DNA from: DATKWD01 sp963704815
GTDB taxonomy: Bacteria; Actinomycetota; Acidimicrobiia; Acidimicrobiales; Salinilacustritrichaceae
Length of the DNA: 64,000 nucleotides
Reading direction: 5' to 3'
NCBI GenBank assembly: GCA_963704815.1
Contig: CAVPHU010000011.1
Coordinates: 1-64,000, forward strand
The translations under genes were made by a program, and so were the position numbers. Each line of letters starts with the position of its first letter. The first letter of the stretch is position 1. Below are positions 37,548 through 46,934 of this stretch, one piece after another. The notes beneath the pieces are model-generated. The model saw only the letters and a list, made by a program, of their open reading frames with translations. It was not told the origin of the DNA and ran no database searches.

Positions 37548-39440
37548 ATGACAGCGGCGGAGGATCGAGCGGCTGCGGCCCTCGCCGAGGTGACCGCCGA
37601 ACTCGCCGCAGGTGAGGCCCGACCCGGCCAGGTCGAGATGGCCCGTGCCGCGGCGACCGCCATCGAGTCGGGCAAGCACCTCGTCGTGCAGGCCGGGACC
37701 GGGACCGGCAAGACGCTCGCCTATCTCGTGCCGGCCATCGTGTCGGGCAAGAAGACCATCGTGTCGACCGCGACAAAGAGCCTTCAGGACCAGTTGGCCA
37801 CCAAGGACCTGCCGTTCCTCACCGAACACCTCGACGTGCCGTTCACGTGGGCCATCCAGAAGGGTCGGAGCAACTACCTCTGCCGTCAACGGCTCAAGGA
37901 GATCGACGACGATCAGCAGCTCGATCTCGGCGACGACGTCAGCAAGGTCAACGAAGAGGTCGAGCGGCTGGCCGAGTGGGCCGAGTCCACCGTGTCGGGC
38001 GAACGGTCCGAGCTCGACTTCGAACCGTCCATCGCCGCCTGGGCGAAGGTCTCGGTGAGCTCGATGGAGTGCCCCGGTGCTGCGAAGTGCCCGTCGGGCG
38101 GCAACTGCTTCGCCGAGATGGCCCGCAACGCCGCGATCGAAGCCGACGTCGCCGTCGTCAACACCCATCTGTACGGCACCAACATCGCGGCCGGCGGGGC
38201 GATCCTCCCCGAGCACGAGGTGGTGGTCATCGACGAGGCCCACCGATTCGAAGAGGTCGTCAGCGCCACCGTCGGGGTGACGCTCACGCCGGGTCGGTTC
38301 GCCAACCTGGCCCGCGCCATCGGCGCCATCGTGTCCGACGACGACCTCGGGCCCGACCTGATCGCCAACGGCGCCCGCTTCGGCGAGGCCATCGAGCCCT
38401 ATCGCGAGCAGCGGCTCAAGCGGATCGACGACGAGATCGGTCAGGTGATCGAGCTCACCCGCATCCGCCTCGAGCGCGCGACGGCGGCGCTGGCCATGAT
38501 CGACTCGACCGACGAGGACGTGATCAGCCGCAAGGCTCGGGCGTCGAAGCTCCTCGGGCACATGGCCGGCGACCTCGACGTCGTGCTGTCGATCCCCGAG
38601 ACCGACGTCGCCTGGGTCGAGGGCACCCGGTCGAACCCGACCCTTCGGGTGGCGCCGGTCGACGTGGCCGAGGTGCTTCGCGACCGGCTGTGGGAGACCG
38701 TCACCGGCGTCCTGACCTCGGCGACCATCTCGCCCCTGCTCGGCCAGCGCCTCGGCCTCACACCCGACGAGCACGTGGCGCTCGATGTCGGCAGCCCCTT
38801 CGACTACGAGCACCAGGCGTTGCTCTACTGCGCAGCCGACCTGCCCGAGCCCCGCAGCGAGGCCTTCACCGAGGCCGTCCACGACGAACTCGAGGCGCTG
38901 ATCAACGCAGCCGGCGGGCGGACGCTGGCGCTGTTCACCAGCCATCGGGCGCTCACGGCGGCGGTCGATGCGCTCCGCGACCGGATCGACCATCCGGTAC
39001 TGGCCCAGGGCGACCTGCCCAAGCCGCTGCTGATCGAGACCTTCGCCGACGACGATGCCTCGTGCCTGTTCGCGACCATGGGCTTCTGGGAAGGACTCGA
39101 CGTCCCGGGCCCTTCACTGTCGTTGGTCACCATCGACAAGCTTCCGTTCCCCCGCCCCGACGACCCGCTGCTCCAGGCCAAGCGTGAGCTGGCCCGCCAG
39201 GACGCCTTCTCGACGGTCGACCTTCCCCGGGCGGCGACGCTGCTGGCCCAGGGGGTCGGCCGGCTGATCCGGACCGCCGACGACCGCGGGGTCGTCGCCG
39301 TGTTCGACCGCCGGCTGGCAACGGCCAACTACCGGTGGGAGCTGGTGCACGCCTTGCCGCCCATGAAGCGAACCCGCCGGCGAAGCGAAGCCGAGGAGTT
39401 CCTGCAGTCCCTCGCCGAGGTCTCAGACACCGGCCGATAG
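37548..39440 (+). CDS. dinG: DinG-family ATP-dependent DNA helicase
   Basis: A 630-residue XPD-like superfamily 2 helicase acting in DNA repair or recombination. Walker A is QAGTGTGKTLAYLVPA; the iron-sulfur cysteines are in NYLCRQRL and ECPGAAKCPSGGNC; the DEAH box is VVVIDEAHRFEEV. The C-terminal helicase half has GVLTSATISPLLGQRLGL, LALFTSHRALT, FATMGFWEGLDVPGPSLSLV and the arginine-finger region QGVGRLIRTADDRG. All motifs are intact in one frame. ATG 37548 lies 28 bp after the yihY stop; the two may be co-transcribed. Confidence 0.92.
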   Translation: MTAAEDRAAAALAEVTAELAAGEARPGQVEMARAAATAIESGKHLVVQAGTGTGKTLAYLVPAIVSGKKTIVSTATKSLQDQLATKDLPFLTEHLDVPFTWAIQKGRSNYLCRQRLKEIDDDQQLDLGDDVSKVNEEVERLAEWAESTVSGERSELDFEPSIAAWAKVSVSSMECPGAAKCPSGGNCFAEMARNAAIEADVAVVNTHLYGTNIAAGGAILPEHEVVVIDEAHRFEEVVSATVGVTLTPGRFANLARAIGAIVSDDDLGPDLIANGARFGEAIEPYREQRLKRIDDEIGQVIELTRIRLERATAALAMIDSTDEDVISRKARASKLLGHMAGDLDVVLSIPETDVAWVEGTRSNPTLRVAPVDVAEVLRDRLWETVTGVLTSATISPLLGQRLGLTPDEHVALDVGSPFDYEHQALLYCAADLPEPRSEAFTEAVHDELEALINAAGGRTLALFTSHRALTAAVDALRDRIDHPVLAQGDLPKPLLIETFADDDASCLFATMGFWEGLDVPGPSLSLVTIDKLPFPRPDDPLLQAKRELARQDAFSTVDLPRAATLLAQGVGRLIRTADDRGVVAVFDRRLATANYRWELVHALPPMKRTRRRSEAEEFLQSLAEVSDTGR

Positions 39441-39503
39441 GTTCGACGTCGCCATGGACGCGCGCTCGAACCCCGGCACCGCGGCACGAGAGGCCTGAAC
39501 CAG

Positions 39504-40145
39504 GTGCGCGGCGACGTGACGACCGTGGCCTTGATGTCGGGCCCGATCGTCCTGCTCGGCTATCTCAGCGGGGCGCTCGTGTTCACCTTCGCCGACCGCG
39601 ATCGAGAACAGCGCCGACTCAGCGCCCTCGCGCTCGAGGTGCTCGCGACCGCGCTGTTCCTCTCCCTCACGGCCTTCGCCGCAGCCGAACTCTCCCCCGG
39701 CAACGGGCTCAGCCGGGTGGCGCTCCAGTCGTCACAGGTGCTCACCGTGTCGCAGTCGGTGACGCTCTGGGCCGGCCTGGCGCTCGTGGTCGGCCACATG
39801 GCGCCCTTCACCCGCCAGTTCCGTGGTGGCACCGGGCTGCTGCCCACGCTGGTCGTGGTGGCCACCGTGGCCCCAGCGGTGTTCGCCGGATCACTCGTCG
39901 GATTCGCCGTGGGCCTGGCGATCTTCGGGGGCCGCCCGCGGCCGGCGATCCCGGGTGCCCTCGCCTTCACGCTCGCCGTCGCCTGGGTGGCGTGGGTGTT
40001 CGAGTGGAACTCGGCGTGGGGTGTCAGCAACGGACCCGAGGTCACGTTGTGGACGATGGTGCTGACCGGGTCGTTGTTCGCTCGCTGGCTGAACGACCCC
40101 TCGGCGCAGCCCGACGAGGAGCCGGACCTCTTCAATCCCAGCTGA
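39504..40145 (+). CDS. PlsY-like membrane protein
   Basis: A 213-residue protein with about five hydrophobic helices. One loop reads VVGHMAPFTRQFRGGTGLLP, recalling motif 2 of the acyl-phosphate glycerol-3-phosphate acyltransferase PlsY (GHxxPxxxxFxGGxG). The first motif of PlsY (SxPxxxxxxR) is not evident, and the helix order is not clearly PlsY-like. It may be a divergent acyltransferase or an unrelated membrane protein. GTG 39504 is the only good start. The last 14 bases overlap the end of convergent era. Confidence 0.45.
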   Translation: MRGDVTTVALMSGPIVLLGYLSGALVFTFADRDREQRRLSALALEVLATALFLSLTAFAAAELSPGNGLSRVALQSSQVLTVSQSVTLWAGLALVVGHMAPFTRQFRGGTGLLPTLVVVATVAPAVFAGSLVGFAVGLAIFGGRPRPAIPGALAFTLAVAWVAWVFEWNSAWGVSNGPEVTLWTMVLTGSLFARWLNDPSAQPDEEPDLFNPS

Positions 40146-40965
40146 GCAGCCGGTCGAGCGCCTTCGGGCGGCGTTGCCAGTCCTTGTCGACCTTCACGTG
40201 GAGCTCGAGATAGGCACCCTCGCGGCAGCTGCGGCCCGTACCGCGGTGCCGACCTCCTTGAGCACCTTGCCCTTGTGCCCGATGACGATGCCCTTCTGAC
40301 TGTCGCGCTCGACGAGGATCTCGCAGCGGATGTAGGGGCCACTCCATCTCGGTGACCCGGGTGGCGATCGAGTGCGGCAGCTCCTCGCGAGCGACCACGA
40401 GCAACTGCTCGCGCACGAGCTCGGCGACCCAGAACGCGTCGGGCTCGATCGGTGACCATGTCGTCGGGATAGAGCTGGGGACCCTCGGGCAGCCGATCGA
40501 CCAGGTGCTCGAGCAGCGCATCGACACCGTCGCCGGTCTTGGCGGACACCGGGAAGTACGTCGGAAAGCTCGAACTTCGATGCCTTGGCCAGCTGGGACA
40601 GGACTTCGTCGGGCGAGGCGGCATCGACCTTGTTGACGATGGCCACGGAGTCCGACGGGATGGAGTCGGCCACGAACGTGTCGCCCCGGCCGACGGGCTG
40701 GGTGGCGTCGAGGACCAGGCACACGACGTCGACTCGCCGACGCGGCCTCGGTGGCGGAGGTGTTGAGCCGCTCGCCCATGAGCGTCCGCGGCTTGTGGAT
40801 GCCCGGGGTGTCGACGAACACCACCTGCGCATCGGGGCGGTTGAGGACCCCGCGCACCTGGGTCCGGGTGGTCTGGGGCTTGTCGCTGACGATCGACACC
40901 TTCTCGCCCAGGATCCGATTGAGCAGCGTCGACTTGCCGACGTTGGGTCGACCCACGAAGGTCAC
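40132..40965 (-). CDS. era: GTPase Era, about five apparent frameshifts
   Basis: Era is a membrane-associated GTPase needed for 16S rRNA maturation. Frame by frame the whole protein is present: TFVGRPNVGKSTLLNRILGE (G1) and FVDTPGIHKPRTLMGERLN (G3), then VDVVCLVLDATQPVGRGDTF with IVNKVDAAS (G4), then FPVSAKTGDGVDALLEHLVD (G5), then AFWVAELVREQLLVVAREEL, then the KH domain (CEILVERDSQKGIVIGHKGK) and finally AYLELHVKVDKDWQ. Shifts fall near 40775, 40565, 40450, 40340 and 40225. The gene begins within a few bases of the CorC-like stop. No natural gene would keep every motif with five breaks, so errors are certain. Confidence 0.93.
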   Translation of the reverse strand: MTFVGRPNVGKSTLLNRILGEKVSIVSDKPQTTRTQVRGVLNRPDAQVVFVDTPGIHKPRTLMGERLNTSATEAASASRRRVPGPRRHPARRPGRHVRGRLHPVGLRGHRQQGRCRLARRSPVPAGQGIEVRAFRRTSRCPPRPATVSMRCSSTWSIGCPRVPSSIPTTWSPIEPDAFWVAELVREQLLVVAREELPHSIATRVTEMEWPLHPLRDPRRARQSEGHRHRAQGQGAQGGRHRGTGRSCREGAYLELHVKVDKDWQRRPKALDRLLSWD

Positions 40966-40977
40966 GAAGCCGCTCTG

Positions 40978-42247
40978 TCACGGAGCACGGGACCTCGCGT
41001 CGGGCCGGACCTGGACCCGCGCCGATGCGCCGGCCTTTGATGCGTGCCGACGGTCGAATTCGAAGCCCTCGACCTCGATCGACTCGCCCTCGACCGGCAC
41101 GTGTCCGAACGCCACGAACAGCAGGCCGCCGATCGTGTCCCAGTCGTCGCCTTCGGGGAGCTCGGCTCCGGTGACCTCGTTGACCTCGTCGACCGGCACT
41201 CGGGCGTTGACCTCGAATCCGCCGCCGGCGAGGGGCTCGACCATGGCCTCGGTGACGTCGAACTCGTCGATGATCTCGCCCACCAACTCCTCGATGACGT
41301 CCTCGAGGGTGACGAGCCCGGCGGTGCCGCCGTACTCGTCGACGACGATCGCCATGTGGAAGTGCTCGGACTGCATCTCGCGGAGCAGTTCGGCCACTCG
41401 CTTGGATCTCGGGCACGAAGTGGGCTTCGCGGAGGTGCTCGGTGACGGCATCGTTGCCGTAGCCGTCACGCTCGGCCTTCATCAGATCCTTGGCGTAGGC
41501 CGACGCCCACCACGTCGTCGATGCCCTCGCCGCACACCGGGAGGCGGCTGAACCCGTTGATGATGGCCACCTCCATCACCGGCGCCGAGCAGGAAGTCGG
41601 CCGTGACCGTCACCATGTCGGGGCGGGGCACCATGACCTCACGGACGATGGTGTCGCCGAACTCGATGATCGACTCGATGAACTGGCGCTCCTCGACCTC
41701 GATCACCTCGGCGTCGGCGGCGGCCACCGCGAACGCGAGCAGGTCGCCCTCGGAGACCGCCGGGCCCTCGCTCCGGCCGGGGCCAGGAAGCAGCACGTTC
41801 GAGATGCCGACGAGGCCACGCACCGCCCCAGCGCAGCGGTGGGACGCGAGACAGGAACGTGGCGATCGGCACGATGGCCAGCGCAGCCGAGTCGGGGCGC
41901 ATGAGGGCGTAGGTCTTGGGCACGGCTTCGGCGAGGACGAAGAGCACGAGCGCCGCGACCACCACGGCCACCACGACACCCAGTGACGAGAACCGTTGGT
42001 TCGCCCACAGTGCGACGACCGCCGCCACACCGACGTGGCAACAGACGATGACGAACAGGATCGGGTTGAGGGCCTGATCACGTCGTTCGAGCAGCCGAAC
42101 CAGCCGCACAGCCCGAGGATGGCCCTCCTCCTCGAGCACCGTCGCCCGGGCGGTGCCGATCCGGGTGAGGCTCGTCTCGGCGATGGCGAGGACGGCCGCG
42201 ACCACACCGAGCGACAGGCTGACCGCGACGGCGACCGTGGTGCTCAC
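40978..42247 (-). CDS. CorC/HlyC-type membrane protein with CBS domains, about four apparent frameshifts
   Basis: Order of parts across frames: DUF21 membrane domain (SLSLGVVAAVLAIAETSLTR, LILFVLAEAVPKTYA-like ALVLFVLAEAVPKTYALMRP), then VEERQFIESIIEFGDTIVRE and VMVPRPDMVTVTADF (first CBS), then PVMEVAIINGFSRLPVCGEG, then LREMQSEHFHMAIVVDEYGG with LVTLEDVIEELVGEIIDEFD, and a C-terminal transporter-associated domain (GDDWDTIGGLLFVAFGHVPV). Shifts fall near 41840, 41580, 41500 and 41405. Such proteins are proposed to affect Mg or Co efflux. The GTG start overlaps the ybeY TGA, and the protein lies between ybeY and era as in the standard cluster. Confidence 0.87.
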
Positions 42248-42710
42248 GGAAGGAAGAGGTCGAGGATGAACCGCTCCCTGGCCTGCATCACCTCGGTGTC
42301 GGCTTGGTGGCCATGGTCGTGGCCGAGCACGTGCAGCACCCCGTGGACCACGAGCAGCCCCAGCTCGCCCTCGAGGCTCGTCCCGTGATCGGGAGCCTGC
42401 CGGGCCGCGACCGCGGGACACACCACCACGTCACCGAGCAGGATCGGGGGGCCTGGCAGCGTGGTCTCGACGTTGTCGATGGGGAAGGCCAGGACGTCGG
42501 TCGGGCGGTCCTCGCCCATGTAGTGCTGATTGAGGTCGGCCATGGCCGGCTCGTCGACGAAGAGCAGCGACAGTTCGGCCTCGCGCCCGACACCTTCGCA
42601 GTCGAGGGCATGCTCGGCCAGCCTCACCCAGCGGTCCAGATCGATCTCGACCTCGTCCTGCCGATCGCGGCCGTCGACCAGGGCGCCGGGGCGGGCACCG
42701 GGCGCGTCGC

Positions 42711-42714
<4 letters not shown>
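42244..42714 (-). CDS. ybeY: Endoribonuclease YbeY
   Basis: YbeY is a zinc-dependent ribonuclease for 16S rRNA 3'-end processing and ribosome quality control. The 156-residue product has LSLLFVDEPAMADLNQHYMG, DRPTDVLAFPID and the zinc motif VHGVLHVLGHDHG (HGxLHLxGxDH). The N-terminal 18 residues are poorly conserved, so a shorter start is possible. It overlaps both neighbours by 4 bp, between phoH and the CorC-like gene. Confidence 0.93.
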
Positions 42715-43697
<983 letters not shown>

Positions 43698-43774
43698 GGG
43701 GGCGCCGATGATATCGGCCCACGAGGTCGGACGGCCCGGGAGATCGGTGCTTCGGTGGCCGGTAGCTTGCGCCG

Positions 43775-44368
43775 ATGGATCCGAACGACCCGCAGGACCG
43801 CCTGCCCCGGTCGGTCGACGGCATGCTCGGCGACGGGGGCCTGCTCGACGAACTCGAACGCTGGGCCGCGGACGCCCGCGTGCAGGAGGCGGCACTCCAG
43901 CGAGCGCGCGAGCGCTGGCTGCGCCACCAGGCCACCGAGGACGCGTCGGTCGTCGGCGTCCTCACCGACCTCGCCGAGCGAGGCATCTCGTTGGTGATCT
44001 CGACCGCATCGGGGCGTCGCCACACCGGCCGGGTCCACGGGCTCGGGGCCGACTTCTGCTCGCTCCGCACCGACACCGGCCAAGGCCAACTCATCCGCCT
44101 CGACGCGGTCACCACCGTGCGCACCCTTCCGGCCGAGCGGGCCGTCACCGGCGACCGCACCCTCAGCCTGACTCTGCGCTTGTCCGATGTCCTGCTCGGA
44201 TTGTCGGCCGACCGTCCGTCGGTCCTCATCGCCACGAGCAGCGACGAAACCGCACGGGGCGAACTCCGTGCCGTCGGGACCGACGTCGTGACCATCCGCG
44301 GCGACGGCCAACCGCCCGCAACCGTCTACGTCCCCATCGCCTCGATCACCGAAGTCGCCCTCGACTGA
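43775..44368 (+). CDS. Conserved hypothetical protein, possibly small-barrel-like
   Basis: This 197-residue soluble protein has a helical N-terminal half (LLDELERWAADARVQEAALQ) and a strand-rich half with GRRHTGRVHGLGADFCSLRT and LIRLDAVTTVRTL. That second half recalls LSm or Hfq-like barrels that sit in small actinobacterial proteins, but the Sm motifs are not clear enough to assign. Regular codon use supports a real gene. It starts 77 bp from divergent phoH. Confidence 0.65.
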   Translation: MDPNDPQDRLPRSVDGMLGDGGLLDELERWAADARVQEAALQRARERWLRHQATEDASVVGVLTDLAERGISLVISTASGRRHTGRVHGLGADFCSLRTDTGQGQLIRLDAVTTVRTLPAERAVTGDRTLSLTLRLSDVLLGLSADRPSVLIATSSDETARGELRAVGTDVVTIRGDGQPPATVYVPIASITEVALD

Positions 44369-44408
44369 GCCGCATCCCGAGCCACGGCGGGCATGGGAGA
44401 CTCGACCC

Positions 44409-45830
44409 GTGGCCTCCTTCGACTACGACCTCGCCATCATCGGCGGCGGGTCCGCCGGCCTGACGGCGGCCAAGTTGGCTCGTTTCTTCGGGAAGCGGGT
44501 CGTGACGATCGACAAGGAACGCCTCGGCGGCGACTGCCTGCACTACGGCTGCGTGCCCTCCAAGGCCCTCATCAAGGCTTCACGCATCGCCCACGAGATC
44601 CGGACCGCCCACCGCTGGGGCCTCGAGGTCGACGGGGTACGACCGGTGAACCTGGGTGACGTCAACGACGGGGTCCAGCGGGCGATCGATCACATCGCCG
44701 CCCTCGACAGCCCCGACGTGCTGGCGGAGATGGGCGTCGACGTGAAACTGGGCGGCGCCTGCTTCGTCGACGACCACACCCTGCGGGTCGGTGGAACCGA
44801 ACGGGTCAGCGCCAAGTACATCCTCATCGCCACCGGCTCACGGCCGGCCGGGACACAGGTCGAGGGCCTGGCCGAGGTCGGCTACGACACCAACGAGAGC
44901 CTGTTCGACCTGGCTGAGCTGCCCGCCCGCCTCGCCGTCATCGGGGGCGGACCCATCGGGGTCGAGATGGGGCAGGCCTTCCAACGGCTGGGCTCGCAGG
45001 TCACGATCATCCAACGCGGCGACAGCCTGATCCCCAAGGACGACGTCGACTGCATCGCAACCCTCGAGGAGTGCTTCGCCGCCGAGGGCATCGACGTGCG
45101 ACTCCGAACCGAGGCGACACGCGCACGTCGCGAAGGCGACGACATCGTGCTCGACCTCACCGGCGACCAGAGCGAGCTCCGCGTGGACCGCGTGCTCGTC
45201 GCCGTGGGCCGCACCCCGAACCTCGAGGACCTCGACCTCGACGCTGCCGGCATCGAGCACGACGACCGTCACATCCCCGTGAACGACCGGTTCCAGACGA
45301 ACGTGTCGCACGTCTACGCCGCCGGAGACATCATCGGTGGACCGCAGTTCACCCACTACGCGGGGTTCCAGGCCGCCCACGCCGCCCGCAACATCTTCCT
45401 GCCGGTCAAGAGCAAGTTCGATCCGGGTCCGCTTCCCTGGGTGACCTTCACCGACCCCGAGGTCGGCCACGTCGGCATCACCGAACAGGAAGCGACCGCC
45501 ACCGGAGCCGAGGTCACGATCGTACGCTTCCCCTACGCGCACAACGAGCGAGCGGTCACCGACAACGACCACGTCGGGCTGATGAAGTTCCTGATCGACG
45601 ACAGACGCCACATCGTGGGCTGCCACATCGTCGGGGCCCACGCCGGCGAACTGATCAACGAGATCACCCTCGCGATGAAGCACGACATCACCGTCGACGG
45701 CATCGTCGGCACCATCCACGCCTATCCGACCTACAGCTTCGGACTCCCGATCGCCCTGATGGACTACGTGGTCAACGAGTCGCCGTCGACGATCGCCAAG
45801 GTCGGCCGCTTCCTCTCGAAACTCACCTGA
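44409..45830 (+). CDS. FAD-dependent NAD(P)-disulfide oxidoreductase
   Basis: A 473-residue flavoprotein of the dihydrolipoamide dehydrogenase/mercuric reductase class. FAD site LAIIGGGSAGLTAAKLARFF; redox-active pair in GGDCLHYGCVPSKALIKAS; NAD(P) site RLAVIGGGPIGVEMGQAFQR; second FAD contact HVYAAGDIIGG. The C-terminal dyad region reads IHAYPTYSFGL where lipoamide dehydrogenase has HxHPTxxE, so the catalytic His is Tyr and the Glu is lost. It is therefore not a standard lipoamide dehydrogenase. There is no N-terminal metal-binding domain as in MerA. The likely substrate is a small disulfide, metal or quinone. GTG start at 44409. Confidence 0.87.
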   Translation: MASFDYDLAIIGGGSAGLTAAKLARFFGKRVVTIDKERLGGDCLHYGCVPSKALIKASRIAHEIRTAHRWGLEVDGVRPVNLGDVNDGVQRAIDHIAALDSPDVLAEMGVDVKLGGACFVDDHTLRVGGTERVSAKYILIATGSRPAGTQVEGLAEVGYDTNESLFDLAELPARLAVIGGGPIGVEMGQAFQRLGSQVTIIQRGDSLIPKDDVDCIATLEECFAAEGIDVRLRTEATRARREGDDIVLDLTGDQSELRVDRVLVAVGRTPNLEDLDLDAAGIEHDDRHIPVNDRFQTNVSHVYAAGDIIGGPQFTHYAGFQAAHAARNIFLPVKSKFDPGPLPWVTFTDPEVGHVGITEQEATATGAEVTIVRFPYAHNERAVTDNDHVGLMKFLIDDRRHIVGCHIVGAHAGELINEITLAMKHDITVDGIVGTIHAYPTYSFGLPIALMDYVVNESPSTIAKVGRFLSKLT

Positions 45831-45851
45831 TTCTCACTCGGTGCCGGATCC

Positions 45852-46079
45852 TCAGTCGGGGCCGGCGGCGGCTTCGGGGTAGAGATGTTCGAGCGTTCCG
45901 GGTTCGATGCGGGACGCCTCGATGAAGTGGTCGACGTCGGTCGCCTTGATGCGAATCACCCGACCGAACCGATATGCCGCCACCTCACCTTGGTCGATGA
46001 AGCGATAGAGCGTGCGGGACGTGATGCCGAGCCGGCGTGCGGCGTCGGCCGTGCTGAGCCATTCGATGTCCTCTGCCAT
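45852..46079 (-). CDS. Small excisionase/AlpA-type helix-turn-helix protein
   Basis: A 75-residue DNA-binding protein with a MerR-like winged helix-turn-helix: WLSTADAARRLGITSRTLYR, then FIDQGEVAAYRFGRVIRIKA and TDVDHFIEASRI. This is the standard excisionase-type domain used by small transcriptional or recombination regulators, including BldC-like proteins. Divergent from the pilus operon (126 bp between starts), it is a candidate regulator of it. Confidence 0.8.
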   Translation of the reverse strand: MAEDIEWLSTADAARRLGITSRTLYRFIDQGEVAAYRFGRVIRIKATDVDHFIEASRIEPGTLEHLYPEAAAGPD

Positions 46080-46205
46080 GGGGACCCACGATAAGTCACT
46101 CTGGTGGGATTTCCAAGCCTTTCATTGCTTTCAGCCTCTTTGATAGGGTTCGCCACCGCCGATCCCCGAAGATCGAGCACTCTCCGCAACGAAAGCAGCC
46201 GCCTC

Positions 46206-46934
46206 ATGGTCGCCACGCTTCCTCCGCAGGACACCGAATCGGGCAATGGCACCAAGCCCTCGCGGTCGATCGAGCGACGGGTCGGGCTGCCCTCGGGCCG
46301 GGCCGTGGTCGGCGCGTTGCTCATGACCGTGGCCGCCCTCGGCGTGTTCTTCGCCTACGCCGGCGCCAACCAGGACACCCGCAGCGACATCGTGGTCGCA
46401 TCCCGAGACCTCCCGGCCGGCACCACCCTGTCGGCCGACGACCTCGACACCGCCCGAGTCGACCTCGACGACCAGGTCGCCCGGCGGAGCTTCTCCGACC
46501 CGACGATCCTCGTCGGCCAACGCCTCGTGGCTCCGGTGGGTGAAGGTGAGCTCGTGCAGCGCTCGGCGGTTTCGGAGACACCCGACGACGGCCCCCGCAA
46601 CGAGTTCACCTTTCGCCTCGCGGCGAGCCGCGCGGTCAACGGCGACCTCGGTGCCGGCGACCTCATCGACATCTACGTCACCCTCGACGGCGCCACCCGG
46701 ACCGTCGCCCGCGAGGTGGCCCTGCTCGGCCCGCCGGTCGATGCCGGTCGAGGCGACCTGGTCCTCCGTGTGTCCATCGACGACCAGGAGGCGGTGCTCG
46801 CCGTCATCGATGCGGTCAACCGTGGCGACATCACGGTGGTGCGGGCAACACACGCCGACAACCCCGACGGACTGATCACGACGTCCGACCCGCAAGCCCC
46901 ACCGCCCGATCAGGTCGACGAGGAAGGGGGCTGA
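46206..46934 (+). CDS. cpaB: CpaB/RcpC-like SAF-domain pilus assembly protein
   Basis: This 242-residue protein has a cytoplasmic start, one transmembrane helix (VVGALLMTVAALGVFFAYAG) and a SAF domain (DIVVASRDLPAGTTLSADDL, VGQRLVAPVGEGELVQRSAV), followed by a second strand-rich region. CpaB-type proteins act in Flp pilus assembly at the cell envelope. First gene of the Tad operon; the following gene starts within its stop (TGATG). TGATAGGGT at 46141-46149 is a possible -10. Confidence 0.82.
   Translation: MVATLPPQDTESGNGTKPSRSIERRVGLPSGRAVVGALLMTVAALGVFFAYAGANQDTRSDIVVASRDLPAGTTLSADDLDTARVDLDDQVARRSFSDPTILVGQRLVAPVGEGELVQRSAVSETPDDGPRNEFTFRLAASRAVNGDLGAGDLIDIYVTLDGATRTVAREVALLGPPVDAGRGDLVLRVSIDDQEAVLAVIDAVNRGDITVVRATHADNPDGLITTSDPQAPPPDQVDEEGG

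Noticed and set aside
40132..42247. Programmed frameshifting in era and the CorC-like gene
   Set aside because: Nine shifts in two genes, at different contexts and directions, cannot be programmed recoding; indel errors explain them.
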